Below, in pieces: positions 14,821 through 23,209 of a stretch of DNA of 64,000 bases; within the stretch, counting starts at the first letter, position 1; each line of letters opens with the position of its first letter. The stretch is from CBDAQA01 sp965247815 (lineage in GTDB: Bacteria; Planctomycetota; Phycisphaerae; Tepidisphaerales; Tepidisphaeraceae): contig CBDFHW010000026.1 in assembly GCA_965247815.1 (NCBI GenBank), positions 434,001 through 498,000 on the forward strand, written 5' to 3'. The notes below the pieces were generated by a model. The model was not told the origin of the DNA and did no database searches. It saw only the letters and a program-made list of their open reading frames with translations. A program made the translations under genes and the position numbers.

Positions 14821-17697
14821 ATGAAACTTAAAAACTGCGGAAAAAACATCCTGACTGGTCTTCGTGTGCCGGTGCTGCTGGCCGCCGCGTCCGTGCAATT
14901 CACCGGGACGCGCGGGTTTGCTCAGAGCTACGGCGGGACCGGCACCGGGCTCGATTCCCTTGATGAACAGCGGGTCATGGGAGATCTCGCGAGGTTCAAA
15001 CAGACGTCGCTGCTGGACCGGGACTTCGAGACGTTTAAAGTCCCGACCGCCGACCGCGACCAGGTCCTGACGATCATCAAGCTCAGTCAATTAACGAGCG
15101 GCCCCAATCAGCGCGTCGCCGACCGACGCGCGCTGACAGTGGAAATCGCCAAGGGGTTCGACGGCCTGCTGCCGAAGATCACCGACCCCGAGAAGCTGTT
15201 CGGGTACGCGAACGACCTGTTCAGCAGCGGGATTGTCCCGACCGTGACGGAGTTGGAGTACTTCGGCGAGAACCCAGTCTCGCAGGCGCAGCTGAAACCG
15301 GCCGCCGAGACGGTGAAAAAAATGTACGCGCAGGTCTCGACCCTCGCGGCGGCGCAGGGAGCGTCGATCGGGAACCAGATTAAAAACGCCGCACAGCTGC
15401 AGCAGCTCAGGCCACGCCTGCTCGCGATGAAGCAGGCTGCGTTCTTCGGCGGGTACAGCAATAACATGGCGACCTACGCCCTGTGCATCAGCCTCGCCCA
15501 GGACAATCCGAAACGAAAAGATCTGGCCAACGAAGCGATCAAGTTTCTGTCGCAGTACGACAAGCCCGATTCGGGCGTGCAGGCCCAGATTCGCCTTCAG
15601 CTCGGCAAGCTGCAAGTGGTGGCCGGCGACTTCGCCGGGGCCAAGAAAACGTTTGATACGTTAATCACAAACCCGGGCCAGCAGATCAAACCCGGCCCCG
15701 AAACATTCCAGCAGAACGATGCGCGATATTTCGGGATTGTGGCCGACATCGGCTCGCGCAACCTGCAGGGCGCACAGCAGGACATCGGCGCTTTGGACGC
15801 CTGGGAAAAACAGAATTATCTGCCCAAGCTGGACGCGGGCGGGCAGGCCGCGGTCCAGGCGGCGTTGTCGATGCTGCGGTTCCGGCTTTATTCCGGCCAG
15901 TCGGATCTGACCAATGATCAGGATGAAAAGAAAAAGACCAACGACCAGGCGATCGGCGTGCTGGCGGACCTGCTCAAGCAGCAGCCGGGCCTGAAAGATC
16001 TGGTGTTCGATCAGCTCGTCGGGCGCATCCCCGCCGATCCGGACGTGGCCTCGTTAAATCCCCTGATTCTTCAGGCGATTCAGCAGCAGGGGTTCGACGA
16101 AGTGGTGAAGAAGGAAGGGGAGCCGTTCAACAAAGCGAAACTGAGCAAGGCAATTCCGGCGGCGCAGGAACTGGTTCGACGTCGGGGGAATGGCGTGGAC
16201 GAAACCGCCGCCACGCTGTCGGGGTATTTCATCCCTTACGCGTATCAGAAGCTGGACGACAGGCAGAAGGCCGCCGGCGCGTACATGGACTTCGCCGAGA
16301 AGTTTCAGAATGACATGACCAAGGCGACCGAAAGCATGAACAACGCCGAGGCCCTGATCGGCGAACTCCGCAAGCTCGACAAGGAAGACCAGGAAACGCG
16401 GAAGCTGTACGATCGGTTTTTACCGCTGGCGATCGGCGCGCCCTTCAACGAGAAGAAGTTCGCGTACGGTTACGCGTCGCTGCTGCTTTCGCAAAAGCAG
16501 TTCGGCAAGGCGGTCGAATATTACAAGCAGGTTCCGGATTCCGACAAATACCACCCCGAGGCCGAGTTCTCCCGGATGCTCGCGTTGTCTCAGCAGCTCA
16601 GCGACAGTGGCGTGTCGGCCGACCAGCGGAAGCAGATGGTCGGGCAGATTCTGGAATTGACCGATAAGGTCGGCGCGATGTATTCCAACGCGAAAGACGA
16701 CGCCGAGAAGAAGAAATATCAGCAGTGGGTCGTGGTCTCGAACCAGATCGCGGCCGACTTGTCTCACAAAGAGTTGAACGACACCGACCGGTCGCTGAAG
16801 TATCTCGATGCCGTCGAGGACAAGATCGCGGGGACCAGGGACGAGCGGACGGCGCGGATGAACGTGATGCGGCTGCGGATCATTGATTACATCGGGATCA
16901 GCAAACTGGACGACGCGACCAAGACGCTGGTAAAGCTGCTCGACGCCGACCCCGCCGCGGGTGAAAAGCTATTGTTTGAAGTGTTGCAGACGGTGCACCG
17001 CGAGAAGGACGCGGCCGAGGCGGCCGGCAACACGGTCGAGCTGAAGAAGCTCGCCGCCGACCAGGCGACCCTGACCGGGCTGGTCGTCGACTTCGCGTCG
17101 AAGAAACCTGAGTACGCCCCTAGGATGGTCGGGTTCAGGCTGTTCGACGCCGACTCAAAACGTGAAGTCGCCGAGCTGGTCGACGACGCCGAGGCGCGCA
17201 AGCAAAGTCTGAACGCCGCGCTGAAGCAGTACGAGTTTCTGCACTCGCAGAATCCGGACGAGCTCACGGACCTTGCGGCCCAGCAGGGCATCGGGTTGAC
17301 CCAGTACGCGCTGGGCAATTATCCCGAAGCTGTGAAGGCGCTCGCGCCGCTGGTCACCGGGAAGAAAGTTGGTTTGCCGGTCGAAGACGTGGTCGAGAAC
17401 GACGTGCACGTCCAACGCGAGAACACGCAGTACTGGGAGGCGAACTACAAGCTGTTCAATGCGGCGCTGGAGCAGTACAAGGCCGCGCCCAAAGACGACG
17501 CGGCGATCCGGACCGCGCAACTCGCCCGCGGCCAGGTGGTAAACCTTTTCATCATCTACGGCGCGAACACGGGCGGAAAGAAATTCCACGCCGATTTCGT
17601 ACAGCTGAAGGACGAGATGGCCAAAGCCCTGCCGGCGGTTGCGAAGACCGCCGCCGCACCGGCGGCCACACCGGCACAGCCGGCCAGAGCGAAATAA
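14821..17697 (+). CDS. Exported tetratricopeptide-repeat-like protein
   Basis: The product (958 residues) begins MKLKNCGKNILTGLRVPVLL followed by AAASVQFTGTRGFA, a signal peptide. The remainder is almost entirely helical, with repeated A-x-x-x-Y/F patterns such as GDFAGAKKTFDTLI, KQFGKAVEYYKQVPDS and GNYPEAVKALAPLV that look like TPR units, plus Lys/Glu-rich helices. It ends with an Ala/Pro tail. It lies about 100 bases after the second ExbD gene and probably acts as the periplasmic scaffold of the same system, as TPR proteins do next to Tol-like motors. ATG 14821 was chosen over in-frame GTG 14806 because it starts the signal peptide directly. Confidence 0.8.
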   Translation: MKLKNCGKNILTGLRVPVLLAAASVQFTGTRGFAQSYGGTGTGLDSLDEQRVMGDLARFKQTSLLDRDFETFKVPTADRDQVLTIIKLSQLTSGPNQRVADRRALTVEIAKGFDGLLPKITDPEKLFGYANDLFSSGIVPTVTELEYFGENPVSQAQLKPAAETVKKMYAQVSTLAAAQGASIGNQIKNAAQLQQLRPRLLAMKQAAFFGGYSNNMATYALCISLAQDNPKRKDLANEAIKFLSQYDKPDSGVQAQIRLQLGKLQVVAGDFAGAKKTFDTLITNPGQQIKPGPETFQQNDARYFGIVADIGSRNLQGAQQDIGALDAWEKQNYLPKLDAGGQAAVQAALSMLRFRLYSGQSDLTNDQDEKKKTNDQAIGVLADLLKQQPGLKDLVFDQLVGRIPADPDVASLNPLILQAIQQQGFDEVVKKEGEPFNKAKLSKAIPAAQELVRRRGNGVDETAATLSGYFIPYAYQKLDDRQKAAGAYMDFAEKFQNDMTKATESMNNAEALIGELRKLDKEDQETRKLYDRFLPLAIGAPFNEKKFAYGYASLLLSQKQFGKAVEYYKQVPDSDKYHPEAEFSRMLALSQQLSDSGVSADQRKQMVGQILELTDKVGAMYSNAKDDAEKKKYQQWVVVSNQIAADLSHKELNDTDRSLKYLDAVEDKIAGTRDERTARMNVMRLRIIDYIGISKLDDATKTLVKLLDADPAAGEKLLFEVLQTVHREKDAAEAAGNTVELKKLAADQATLTGLVVDFASKKPEYAPRMVGFRLFDADSKREVAELVDDAEARKQSLNAALKQYEFLHSQNPDELTDLAAQQGIGLTQYALGNYPEAVKALAPLVTGKKVGLPVEDVVENDVHVQRENTQYWEANYKLFNAALEQYKAAPKDDAAIRTAQLARGQVVNLFIIYGANTGGKKFHADFVQLKDEMAKALPAVAKTAAAPAATPAQPARAK

Positions 17698-17821
17698 TCA
17701 TTTCACGAGCGGCGCGGCGACACCCGACACGGATCAGCAAATCCCTTTAGCTGTGATCGCAGCTTGCCAGCGGGCGAGGTTGTAACGACACTCTCGGCCG
17801 TCCCAAATCACCGGAGGTTCC

Positions 17822-19798
17822 ATGTCCGAATCGAACACGGGAATTGAATCCTCGTACCAGGAAACCCGCCTCTTCCCGCCGTCGCCGGAGTTTTCCGGCC
17901 GGGCGAACGTCCAATCGATGGAGGAATATCATCGCCTGTACCGGCAATCGATCGACCACCCGGAAATTTTCTGGGGGGACGTCGCGAAGAAATTTCACTG
18001 GTTCAAGCCGTGGGACGCGGTGCTCGAATGGAAGGTGCCCGACGCCCGGTGGTTCGTCGGCGGCAAAACAAATATCGCTTACAACTGCCTCGACCGGCAG
18101 GTAGCCGAGGGCCGGGGAAGTAAGACGGCAATCCTGTTCGAAGCCGAACCGATGTCCCCGGGTAGCTCGCCCGAGGTTCGGCGTATTACCTACCAGCAGT
18201 TACTGGATGACGTCTGCCGATTCGCCAACGGACTGAAAAAGCTGGGCGTGAAAAAGGGGGATCGCGTCACGATTTATCTGCCGATGGTTCCCGAGGCGGC
18301 GGTCGCGATGCTCGCGTGCGCCCGCATCGGCGCGGCGCATTCGGTGGTGTTCGGCGGGTTTTCCAGCCAGGCGATCGCCGACCGCATCGAGGACGCGCAG
18401 TCGCAGTTCATCATCACCGCCGACGGCGGGTACCGCCGCGGGGCCGTCGTGTCGCTCAAGAAAAACGTCGACGAGGCGTTAAAGAATACCGACCGGGTGA
18501 AGCAGGTGGTCGTGCTTAAACGGACGGGCGAAGCTGTCAGCTGGATCGAAGGCCGGGACCTGTGGTGGGACGAGGTCATCGCCGGACAACCGGCCGAATG
18601 CCCGGCCGAGCCGATGGATTCTGAGGACTTGTTGTTCGTGCTCTACACCAGCGGGTCGACTGGCAAACCCAAGGGGATCATTCACACGACCGCCGGGTAT
18701 ATGATCGGCACGTACGAGACGACCCGGTGTGTTTTCGATATCCAGGAGAATGACGTCTACTGGTGCACCGCGGACGTCGGCTGGATCACGGGTCATAGTT
18801 ACGTCGTCTACGGCCCGCTGACCAACGGCGCGACCACGCTGATGTACGAAGGGGCCCCGAACTTCCCGGATTTTTCGCGATTCTGGTCGATCGTCGAGCG
18901 CCACGGCGTGACGGTTTTTTACACCGCGCCGACCGCAATCCGCGCGTTCATGAAAGCCGGCCGGGAATTGGTCGACAAGCACGACCTGTCGTCGCTGCGA
19001 TTGCTCGGCACGGTCGGCGAACCGATCAACCCCGAGGCGTGGATGTGGTACCACGAGGTCATCGGCGGCAAGCGGTGCCCGATCGCCGACACTTGGTGGC
19101 AGACTGAGACAGGGATGCACATGATCACGCCGCTCCCCGGCGCGACGCCGACGAAACCCGGGACGGCGACACTCCCCTTTTTCGGCATCGACGCGGCGAT
19201 CGTCGACCGCGAAGGCAAAGAGCTCGGCCCCAACCAGGGCGGACTGCTGGTCATCCGCAAGCCCTGGCCGGCCATGCTCCGCGGCATTTTTAACGATTCC
19301 GAGCGATACGTCAGGCAATATTGGTCCGACGTGCCGGGAATGTATTTCACCGGGGACGGGGCGCGGCGCGACAGTGACGGATATTTCTGGATCATGGGCC
19401 GGGTCGATGACGTGCTGAACGTGTCGGGTCACCGGCTCGGCACGGCGGAAATCGAAAGCGCGCTGGTGTCGCACGCGTCGGTCGCCGAGGCAGCGGTGGT
19501 CGGCATGCCACACGAAATCAAAGGGCAGGGCATTGCCGCGTTCGTCACGCTGCGAACGGGAATGAAACCGAGTGACCAACTGAAAAAGGAACTAATCGAC
19601 ACGGTCGCCAAGCAGATCGGCAGTCTTGCAAAACCGGACCAGATCCGGTTCACCGAAACACTCCCCAAGACCCGAAGCGGAAAAATTATGCGCAGGCTTT
19701 TAAAGGAAGTAGCGAGCGGCCAGGAGGTGAAGGGCGATACGACGACCCTCGAAGATTTCAACGTGCTCGCGCAGCTTCGGGAAAAGGAAGAGGCGTAA
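17822..19798 (+). CDS. acs: Acetyl-CoA synthetase (AMP-forming)
   Basis: The 658-residue protein matches the family length and motifs: the ANL-superfamily P-loop YTSGSTGKPKG (275-285), WCTADVGWITGHSY, DTWWQTETGMH, TGDGARRDSDGYFWIMGR and the catalytic lysine loop TRSGKIMRR (Lys621). It activates acetate to acetyl-AMP and then acetyl-CoA in the cytosol. In other bacteria this lysine is inactivated by acetylation; no acetyltransferase lies nearby. ATG 17822 is preceded by a GGAGG Shine-Dalgarno. The SDR gene 48 bases downstream is likely co-transcribed. Confidence 0.97.
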   Translation: MSESNTGIESSYQETRLFPPSPEFSGRANVQSMEEYHRLYRQSIDHPEIFWGDVAKKFHWFKPWDAVLEWKVPDARWFVGGKTNIAYNCLDRQVAEGRGSKTAILFEAEPMSPGSSPEVRRITYQQLLDDVCRFANGLKKLGVKKGDRVTIYLPMVPEAAVAMLACARIGAAHSVVFGGFSSQAIADRIEDAQSQFIITADGGYRRGAVVSLKKNVDEALKNTDRVKQVVVLKRTGEAVSWIEGRDLWWDEVIAGQPAECPAEPMDSEDLLFVLYTSGSTGKPKGIIHTTAGYMIGTYETTRCVFDIQENDVYWCTADVGWITGHSYVVYGPLTNGATTLMYEGAPNFPDFSRFWSIVERHGVTVFYTAPTAIRAFMKAGRELVDKHDLSSLRLLGTVGEPINPEAWMWYHEVIGGKRCPIADTWWQTETGMHMITPLPGATPTKPGTATLPFFGIDAAIVDREGKELGPNQGGLLVIRKPWPAMLRGIFNDSERYVRQYWSDVPGMYFTGDGARRDSDGYFWIMGRVDDVLNVSGHRLGTAEIESALVSHASVAEAAVVGMPHEIKGQGIAAFVTLRTGMKPSDQLKKELIDTVAKQIGSLAKPDQIRFTETLPKTRSGKIMRRLLKEVASGQEVKGDTTTLEDFNVLAQLREKEEA

Positions 19799-19846
19799 AG
19801 CGCGGTTGATCCGGGGGCGCGGACGCATCTCTGGCCAGAGAACTCG

Positions 19847-20611
19847 ATGAGCGACGAGCAATTCACGATGAAGGACCGGGTCGTACTGGTCACCGGCGCC
19901 GGCCGGGGCATAGGGCTTTCGATGGCCCGGGTGCTCGCCTCGGCCGGGGCGGCGGTCGCCATTCACGACATCGACCTGTCTGTCGCGCGGGCCGAGGCGG
20001 ACACGATCTGCAGAGGCGGCGGCGTCGCGGCCGCGTTCGGCGGTGACGTGCTTGATCTGACCGTGCCGGCCCGGTTGGTCGCGCAGGTAACTGAAAGATT
20101 CGGCGGGTTGCACGTGTTGATCAACAACGCGTCGATCCAGCAGCGGACGCCGTGGATTCAGGTGTCGGCGGACGAGATGGAGCGGATTCACCGCGCGAAC
20201 GTCGTTTCACCGTTGATGCTGATCCAGCAGTCGGTGCCGATCTTCCGGGCACAGCGGTTCGGGCGGATCATCAATCTCGGTTCGATTCAGCAGCGGAGCG
20301 CGAACCCCGGAATGCTCGCCTATTCGCTGAGCAAGGGCGCGCTGGAGAAGCTCACAAAAGGTCTCGCCCGTGAGCTGGCGAAGGACAATATCACCATCAA
20401 TCTGATTGCGCCGGGGTGGGTGAACACGTTCCGCAATCGCGACGACTTTAAAAACGAGGAAGAACTGGTTTCGGCGGGGCGTCGAGCGATCCCGCTGGGG
20501 CGGATTGGCGAGCCGACCGATTACCAGGGAATCACTTTGCTGCTTTGCAGCGACGCCGGTCAGTACATCACGGGGCAAAACATTTTTGTCGACGGCGGCA
20601 TGAGCGCCTAG
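19847..20611 (+). CDS. Short-chain dehydrogenase/reductase (classical SDR)
   Basis: The 254-residue product has the Rossmann motif TGAGRGIG (16-23), Asp41 at the end of strand 2 (suggesting NAD rather than NADP), NNAS (93-96), catalytic Ser146, Tyr159 and Lys163 (YSLSK), and the C-terminal GQNIFVDGGMSA. It resembles gluconate 5-dehydrogenase-like and 3-oxoacyl-reductase-like SDRs; the substrate cannot be assigned from sequence. It follows acs closely, which may only reflect co-transcription. Confidence 0.9.
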   Translation: MSDEQFTMKDRVVLVTGAGRGIGLSMARVLASAGAAVAIHDIDLSVARAEADTICRGGGVAAAFGGDVLDLTVPARLVAQVTERFGGLHVLINNASIQQRTPWIQVSADEMERIHRANVVSPLMLIQQSVPIFRAQRFGRIINLGSIQQRSANPGMLAYSLSKGALEKLTKGLARELAKDNITINLIAPGWVNTFRNRDDFKNEEELVSAGRRAIPLGRIGEPTDYQGITLLLCSDAGQYITGQNIFVDGGMSA

Positions 20612-20762
20612 CTCGTCGATCATCGATTCAGCATCAAAACACAGCTTTTCGGCACCCGTTCACTGCAATCGGCTCATCTTTCCTAGATTTCCAAGATATG
20701 CTGATTTTGACCAGTATAAACCCTAGCTGCGTGAGAATGCACTGAATTTGCCCTTTTTCGCC

Positions 20763-20792
20763 TTGTCATTTTCGGTTGTTACAGTGTATTAT
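20763..20792 (+). promoter_or_regulatory. Sigma-70-type promoter for the PEP-CTERM gene
   Basis: TTGTCA (20763-20768) and TATTAT (20787-20792) are 18 bases apart. The expected start near 20799 gives a leader of about 70 bases containing a short inverted repeat (GTATACC ... GGTATGC, near 20815-20836). A GCGAGGA-type Shine-Dalgarno precedes ATG 20871. Confidence 0.5.
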
Positions 20793-20870
20793 CTGCTAGT
20801 CTGAGTGCACGAGGGTATACCAGAGTTTGGTATGCGGGTCTCAGATCAAATCTAAGCGAAGCGAGGAAAA

Positions 20871-22784
20871 ATGCAGCAGTTAAACGTTTTGAAGTCAGCT
20901 CGTACGCGTAAAGCACGTTTGTTGTCGGCCGCCTGCGCCGGGGTTACGGCCGCAGCTCTGCTGTCGGTTTCGACGCGCGCATTCGCCGCTGACATTACCT
21001 GGAACGGGACGACGGGGGATTACAACGTCGCCGGCAACTGGAGCGCGGGCGTCCCGGGGGGCGGCGACAACGCGATTAACAACACCAACAGCAGCGTGCT
21101 GATTCAGGCCGGCGATCCGGACTGGGCCGCTTTCGACCTTCGCGCGGGCGACGCGCCGGGTTCGACGGGCACTTACGAGCAGACCGGGTCAAACGTTACG
21201 GCAAATTCCTGGTTCCGCCTGGCGACCAATAACTCACAGTCGACCGGCTATTACAACCTCAGCAGCGGCACGCTTACCGTGCACGGCCACTTCCATGTCG
21301 GTGAACAGGGGACTGGCGTTTTCAACCAGACAGGCGGCGCCGTTGTCTGTGACGGGACGCAGGGCGGCACCGAAGTCGATCTGGGCCGCGCGAGCGGCGC
21401 GGTCGGGACGATCAACATCAGTGCCGGGACGTTCCTGGTTAACGGAACCAACGGCGGCAATGAAAATATCGTTCTCGGTGCTGCCAACGGCGGTACCGGG
21501 TTCATCAATGTCAGTGGCACCGGAACAATAACAAACGAGCATGAAACCTGGGCGGGCCAGGGTACGGGCGGGACTGGAACGCTGACGGTTTCAGCCGGTA
21601 CCTACAACGCCAGAGACTGGCTGGTTGCGGGGCGTTCCGGTGGGACCGGGACGTTTAACTTCACCGGCGGCGTTGTAAACAAAACCAACGGCGGTGTGAT
21701 GGACATCGGGGAGTCGTTCCAGGCCGGCGACGGCACGCATTCGACCGGCACGATGAACGTGAGCGGTTCCGCCGTAATCAACTGCGACAGCGAAACGTGG
21801 ATCGGCCAGGGCGGTCCGACCAATGGCAGCACGGTCGGGTCGGTCGGCGTCTGGAACAACTCCGGCGGAACGTATAACGCTCACAATTGGATCGCCATCA
21901 GCCGCAATGGGGCTACCGGCACCATGAACCTCAGTGGGGGATCGATCGTCAAGGACGGCAACGGCAACATCACCAGCTCCGGTATCGGGGCCGTGAACCA
22001 CACGAACGGCACGCTCACGAATACTTCAAGCGAGACTTGGCTCGCCGAGGGCGGAACGTCGATGAACTGGAACTTCTCCGGCGGGACCGAAAATCTGGGA
22101 TCCGTGTCGGTCGGTCGGGCGGGGGGGGCGGTCGCGGTGATGAACGTCAGCGGGACTGCGATCTTTAACGCCGGAACCGTCGGACTCGGCGTCTTCGACA
22201 GCAGCTCGGGAACGATCAATCTCAGTGGTGGCACTTTCACCGCAGACCGCGTCCGCGCGGGCCAGACCATCAATGCAGTCGAGCAGGTTAGCACTGGTTC
22301 AAAAGCGTTCAACTTCACCGGCGGTGAACTGGTCGTGAATCATTTCGACCTGAGTTCGCTGCTCAACACAGGTAACGGCACGCTGTCCCCCGGGGGCGAC
22401 GGGCTTATCGGGTTGACGACCATTAACGGTGGTTACACCCAAGCATCAACGGCTAGCATGAACGTCGATATCGCCTCGCTGTCGAGCTACGACACCACCA
22501 CCGCGACCGCGAACTCGCTCATTGACGGGGTGCTGTCGGTCAGCCTGGTCGGCGGATACGTGCCCGCCGCCGGAACGGTTTACAATGTCTTTACAACGAC
22601 CGGTAGCTTGACCGATTTGCCGGTCCTCAGCGGTCCGGCCGGTTCTCTGTTCACCGAAGCGATTGTGAACGGAAACACGCTCCAATTGACGGCGACGGCC
22701 GTCCCCGAGCCCGCGTCCATGAGTCTTCTGGGCTTCGGAGCGATGGCGCTCGTCGCCCGTCGGCGGAACCGAACGGCTCGGTAG
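20871..22784 (+). CDS. PEP-CTERM-sorted exported protein with beta-helix-like repeats
   Basis: The 637-residue protein starts with a basic n-region and long hydrophobic signal peptide ending RAFAAD. The body has many Gly/Thr/Asn-rich repeats of about 35-45 residues (for example TGTMNLSGGS, TGTLTVSAGTYN, VGTINISAGTF) typical of a right-handed beta-helix or autotransporter-associated strand repeat. It ends AVPEPASMSLLGFGAMALVARRRN, i.e. PEP motif, hydrophobic helix, basic tail: a PEP-CTERM sorting signal read by an exosortase (EpsH-type), which is not in this window. It is probably a surface or matrix protein. A hairpin terminator follows. Confidence 0.88.
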   Translation: MQQLNVLKSARTRKARLLSAACAGVTAAALLSVSTRAFAADITWNGTTGDYNVAGNWSAGVPGGGDNAINNTNSSVLIQAGDPDWAAFDLRAGDAPGSTGTYEQTGSNVTANSWFRLATNNSQSTGYYNLSSGTLTVHGHFHVGEQGTGVFNQTGGAVVCDGTQGGTEVDLGRASGAVGTINISAGTFLVNGTNGGNENIVLGAANGGTGFINVSGTGTITNEHETWAGQGTGGTGTLTVSAGTYNARDWLVAGRSGGTGTFNFTGGVVNKTNGGVMDIGESFQAGDGTHSTGTMNVSGSAVINCDSETWIGQGGPTNGSTVGSVGVWNNSGGTYNAHNWIAISRNGATGTMNLSGGSIVKDGNGNITSSGIGAVNHTNGTLTNTSSETWLAEGGTSMNWNFSGGTENLGSVSVGRAGGAVAVMNVSGTAIFNAGTVGLGVFDSSSGTINLSGGTFTADRVRAGQTINAVEQVSTGSKAFNFTGGELVVNHFDLSSLLNTGNGTLSPGGDGLIGLTTINGGYTQASTASMNVDIASLSSYDTTTATANSLIDGVLSVSLVGGYVPAAGTVYNVFTTTGSLTDLPVLSGPAGSLFTEAIVNGNTLQLTATAVPEPASMSLLGFGAMALVARRRNRTAR

Positions 22785-22810
22785 GAGTAAAGAAAGTTTA
22801 ACGCGTGAAT

Positions 22811-22858
22811 CCGCCGCAGCGTGCCCTGTAATGGTACGCCGCGGCGGTCTGCGTTTCA
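22811..22858 (+). terminator. Rho-independent-type hairpin after the PEP-CTERM gene
   Basis: Arms 22811-22825 and 22833-22847 pair over 15 positions (one mismatch, one G-U) with a 7-base loop, very GC-rich, followed by a weak T-containing tail. Confidence 0.6.
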
Positions 22859-22991
22859 TAAGTCAATGAAAATGCTTCGGGCGCGTTAATCGAGATTCAA
22901 GCGACGACTTTAAGCCACACAGACCAATGCTTTGCTACAGCGTGCCGTGCCTTGCAGGTCGATTGTTAAGTCGACGGCTGCTAAGTTTTGC

Positions 22992-23023
22992 TTGACAATC
23001 TGAAGCAACAGTGGTTTGATTAT
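22992..23023 (+). promoter_or_regulatory. Promoter of the leuA leader
   Basis: A perfect -35 box TTGACA (22992-22997) is followed after 17-20 bases by an AT-rich TTTGATTAT (23015-23023). Transcription would begin near 23030, i.e. at or next to the ATG of the leader peptide, so the leader mRNA appears leaderless. Confidence 0.5.
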
Positions 23024-23030
23024 CTCAGAC

Positions 23031-23102
23031 ATGCGGAATGTAGCATCGCGAATCACGCAACTCGGCGGCGGGCTTTCGGGCCTTCTGCTTACCGTTGATT
23101 GA
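23031..23102 (+). CDS. Leucine-rich leader peptide of the leuA attenuator
   Basis: A 23-codon frame, too short for standard gene callers, reads MRNVASRITQLGGGLSGLLL then TVD. It contains five Leu codons, three consecutive (CTT CTG CTT at 23082-23090). It lies between a TTGACA promoter and an intrinsic terminator placed directly before leuA, the position expected of a leu leader peptide. No Shine-Dalgarno precedes its ATG, but the predicted transcription start is at the ATG. Its stop codon TGA 23100-23102 touches the proposed antiterminator arm, so a terminating ribosome would mask it. I infer that it senses charged tRNA-Leu by ribosome stalling. Confidence 0.75.
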   Translation: MRNVASRITQLGGGLSGLLLTVD

Positions 23103-23167
23103 TCGCAGGCACCCCGCTTTAACGAAGTTTTTGACGGCCCTGCGATTTTCGATCGCAGGGTTTTTTT
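23101..23167 (+). promoter_or_regulatory. leuA attenuator: mutually exclusive antiterminator and terminator hairpins
   Basis: The 9-base element GATCGCAGG occurs twice, at 23101-23109 and 23151-23159. The complementary segment CCTGCGAT (23139-23146) lies between them. Pairing with the upstream copy gives an antiterminator; pairing with the downstream copy gives terminator CCCTGCGAT/ATCGCAGGG (23138-23146 with 23152-23160), a 5-base loop and seven T. This is the geometry of a ribosome-mediated attenuator. Confidence 0.75.
23138..23167 (+). terminator. Intrinsic terminator in the leuA leader
   Basis: Nine-base-pair GC-rich stem (23138-23146 with 23152-23160) followed by a run of seven T (23161-23167), ending 42 bases before the leuA start. 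It is too close to leuA to be a simple end-of-gene terminator and no gene ends just upstream. Confidence 0.85.
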
Positions 23168-23209
23168 CGTTTGGTGCCGGCACACGACCGGCGGGTTTCA
23201 GGAGCTGAC

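Noticed and set aside
18479..19579. 366-codon minus-strand frame inside acs
   Set aside because: Antisense to a full-length acetyl-CoA synthetase; composition is typical of a high-GC shadow frame.
22910..23185. 91-codon minus-strand frame across the leuA leader
   Set aside because: It overlaps the promoter, leader peptide, antiterminator and terminator, has no recognisable motif, and would start within the terminator T-tract region on the other strand.
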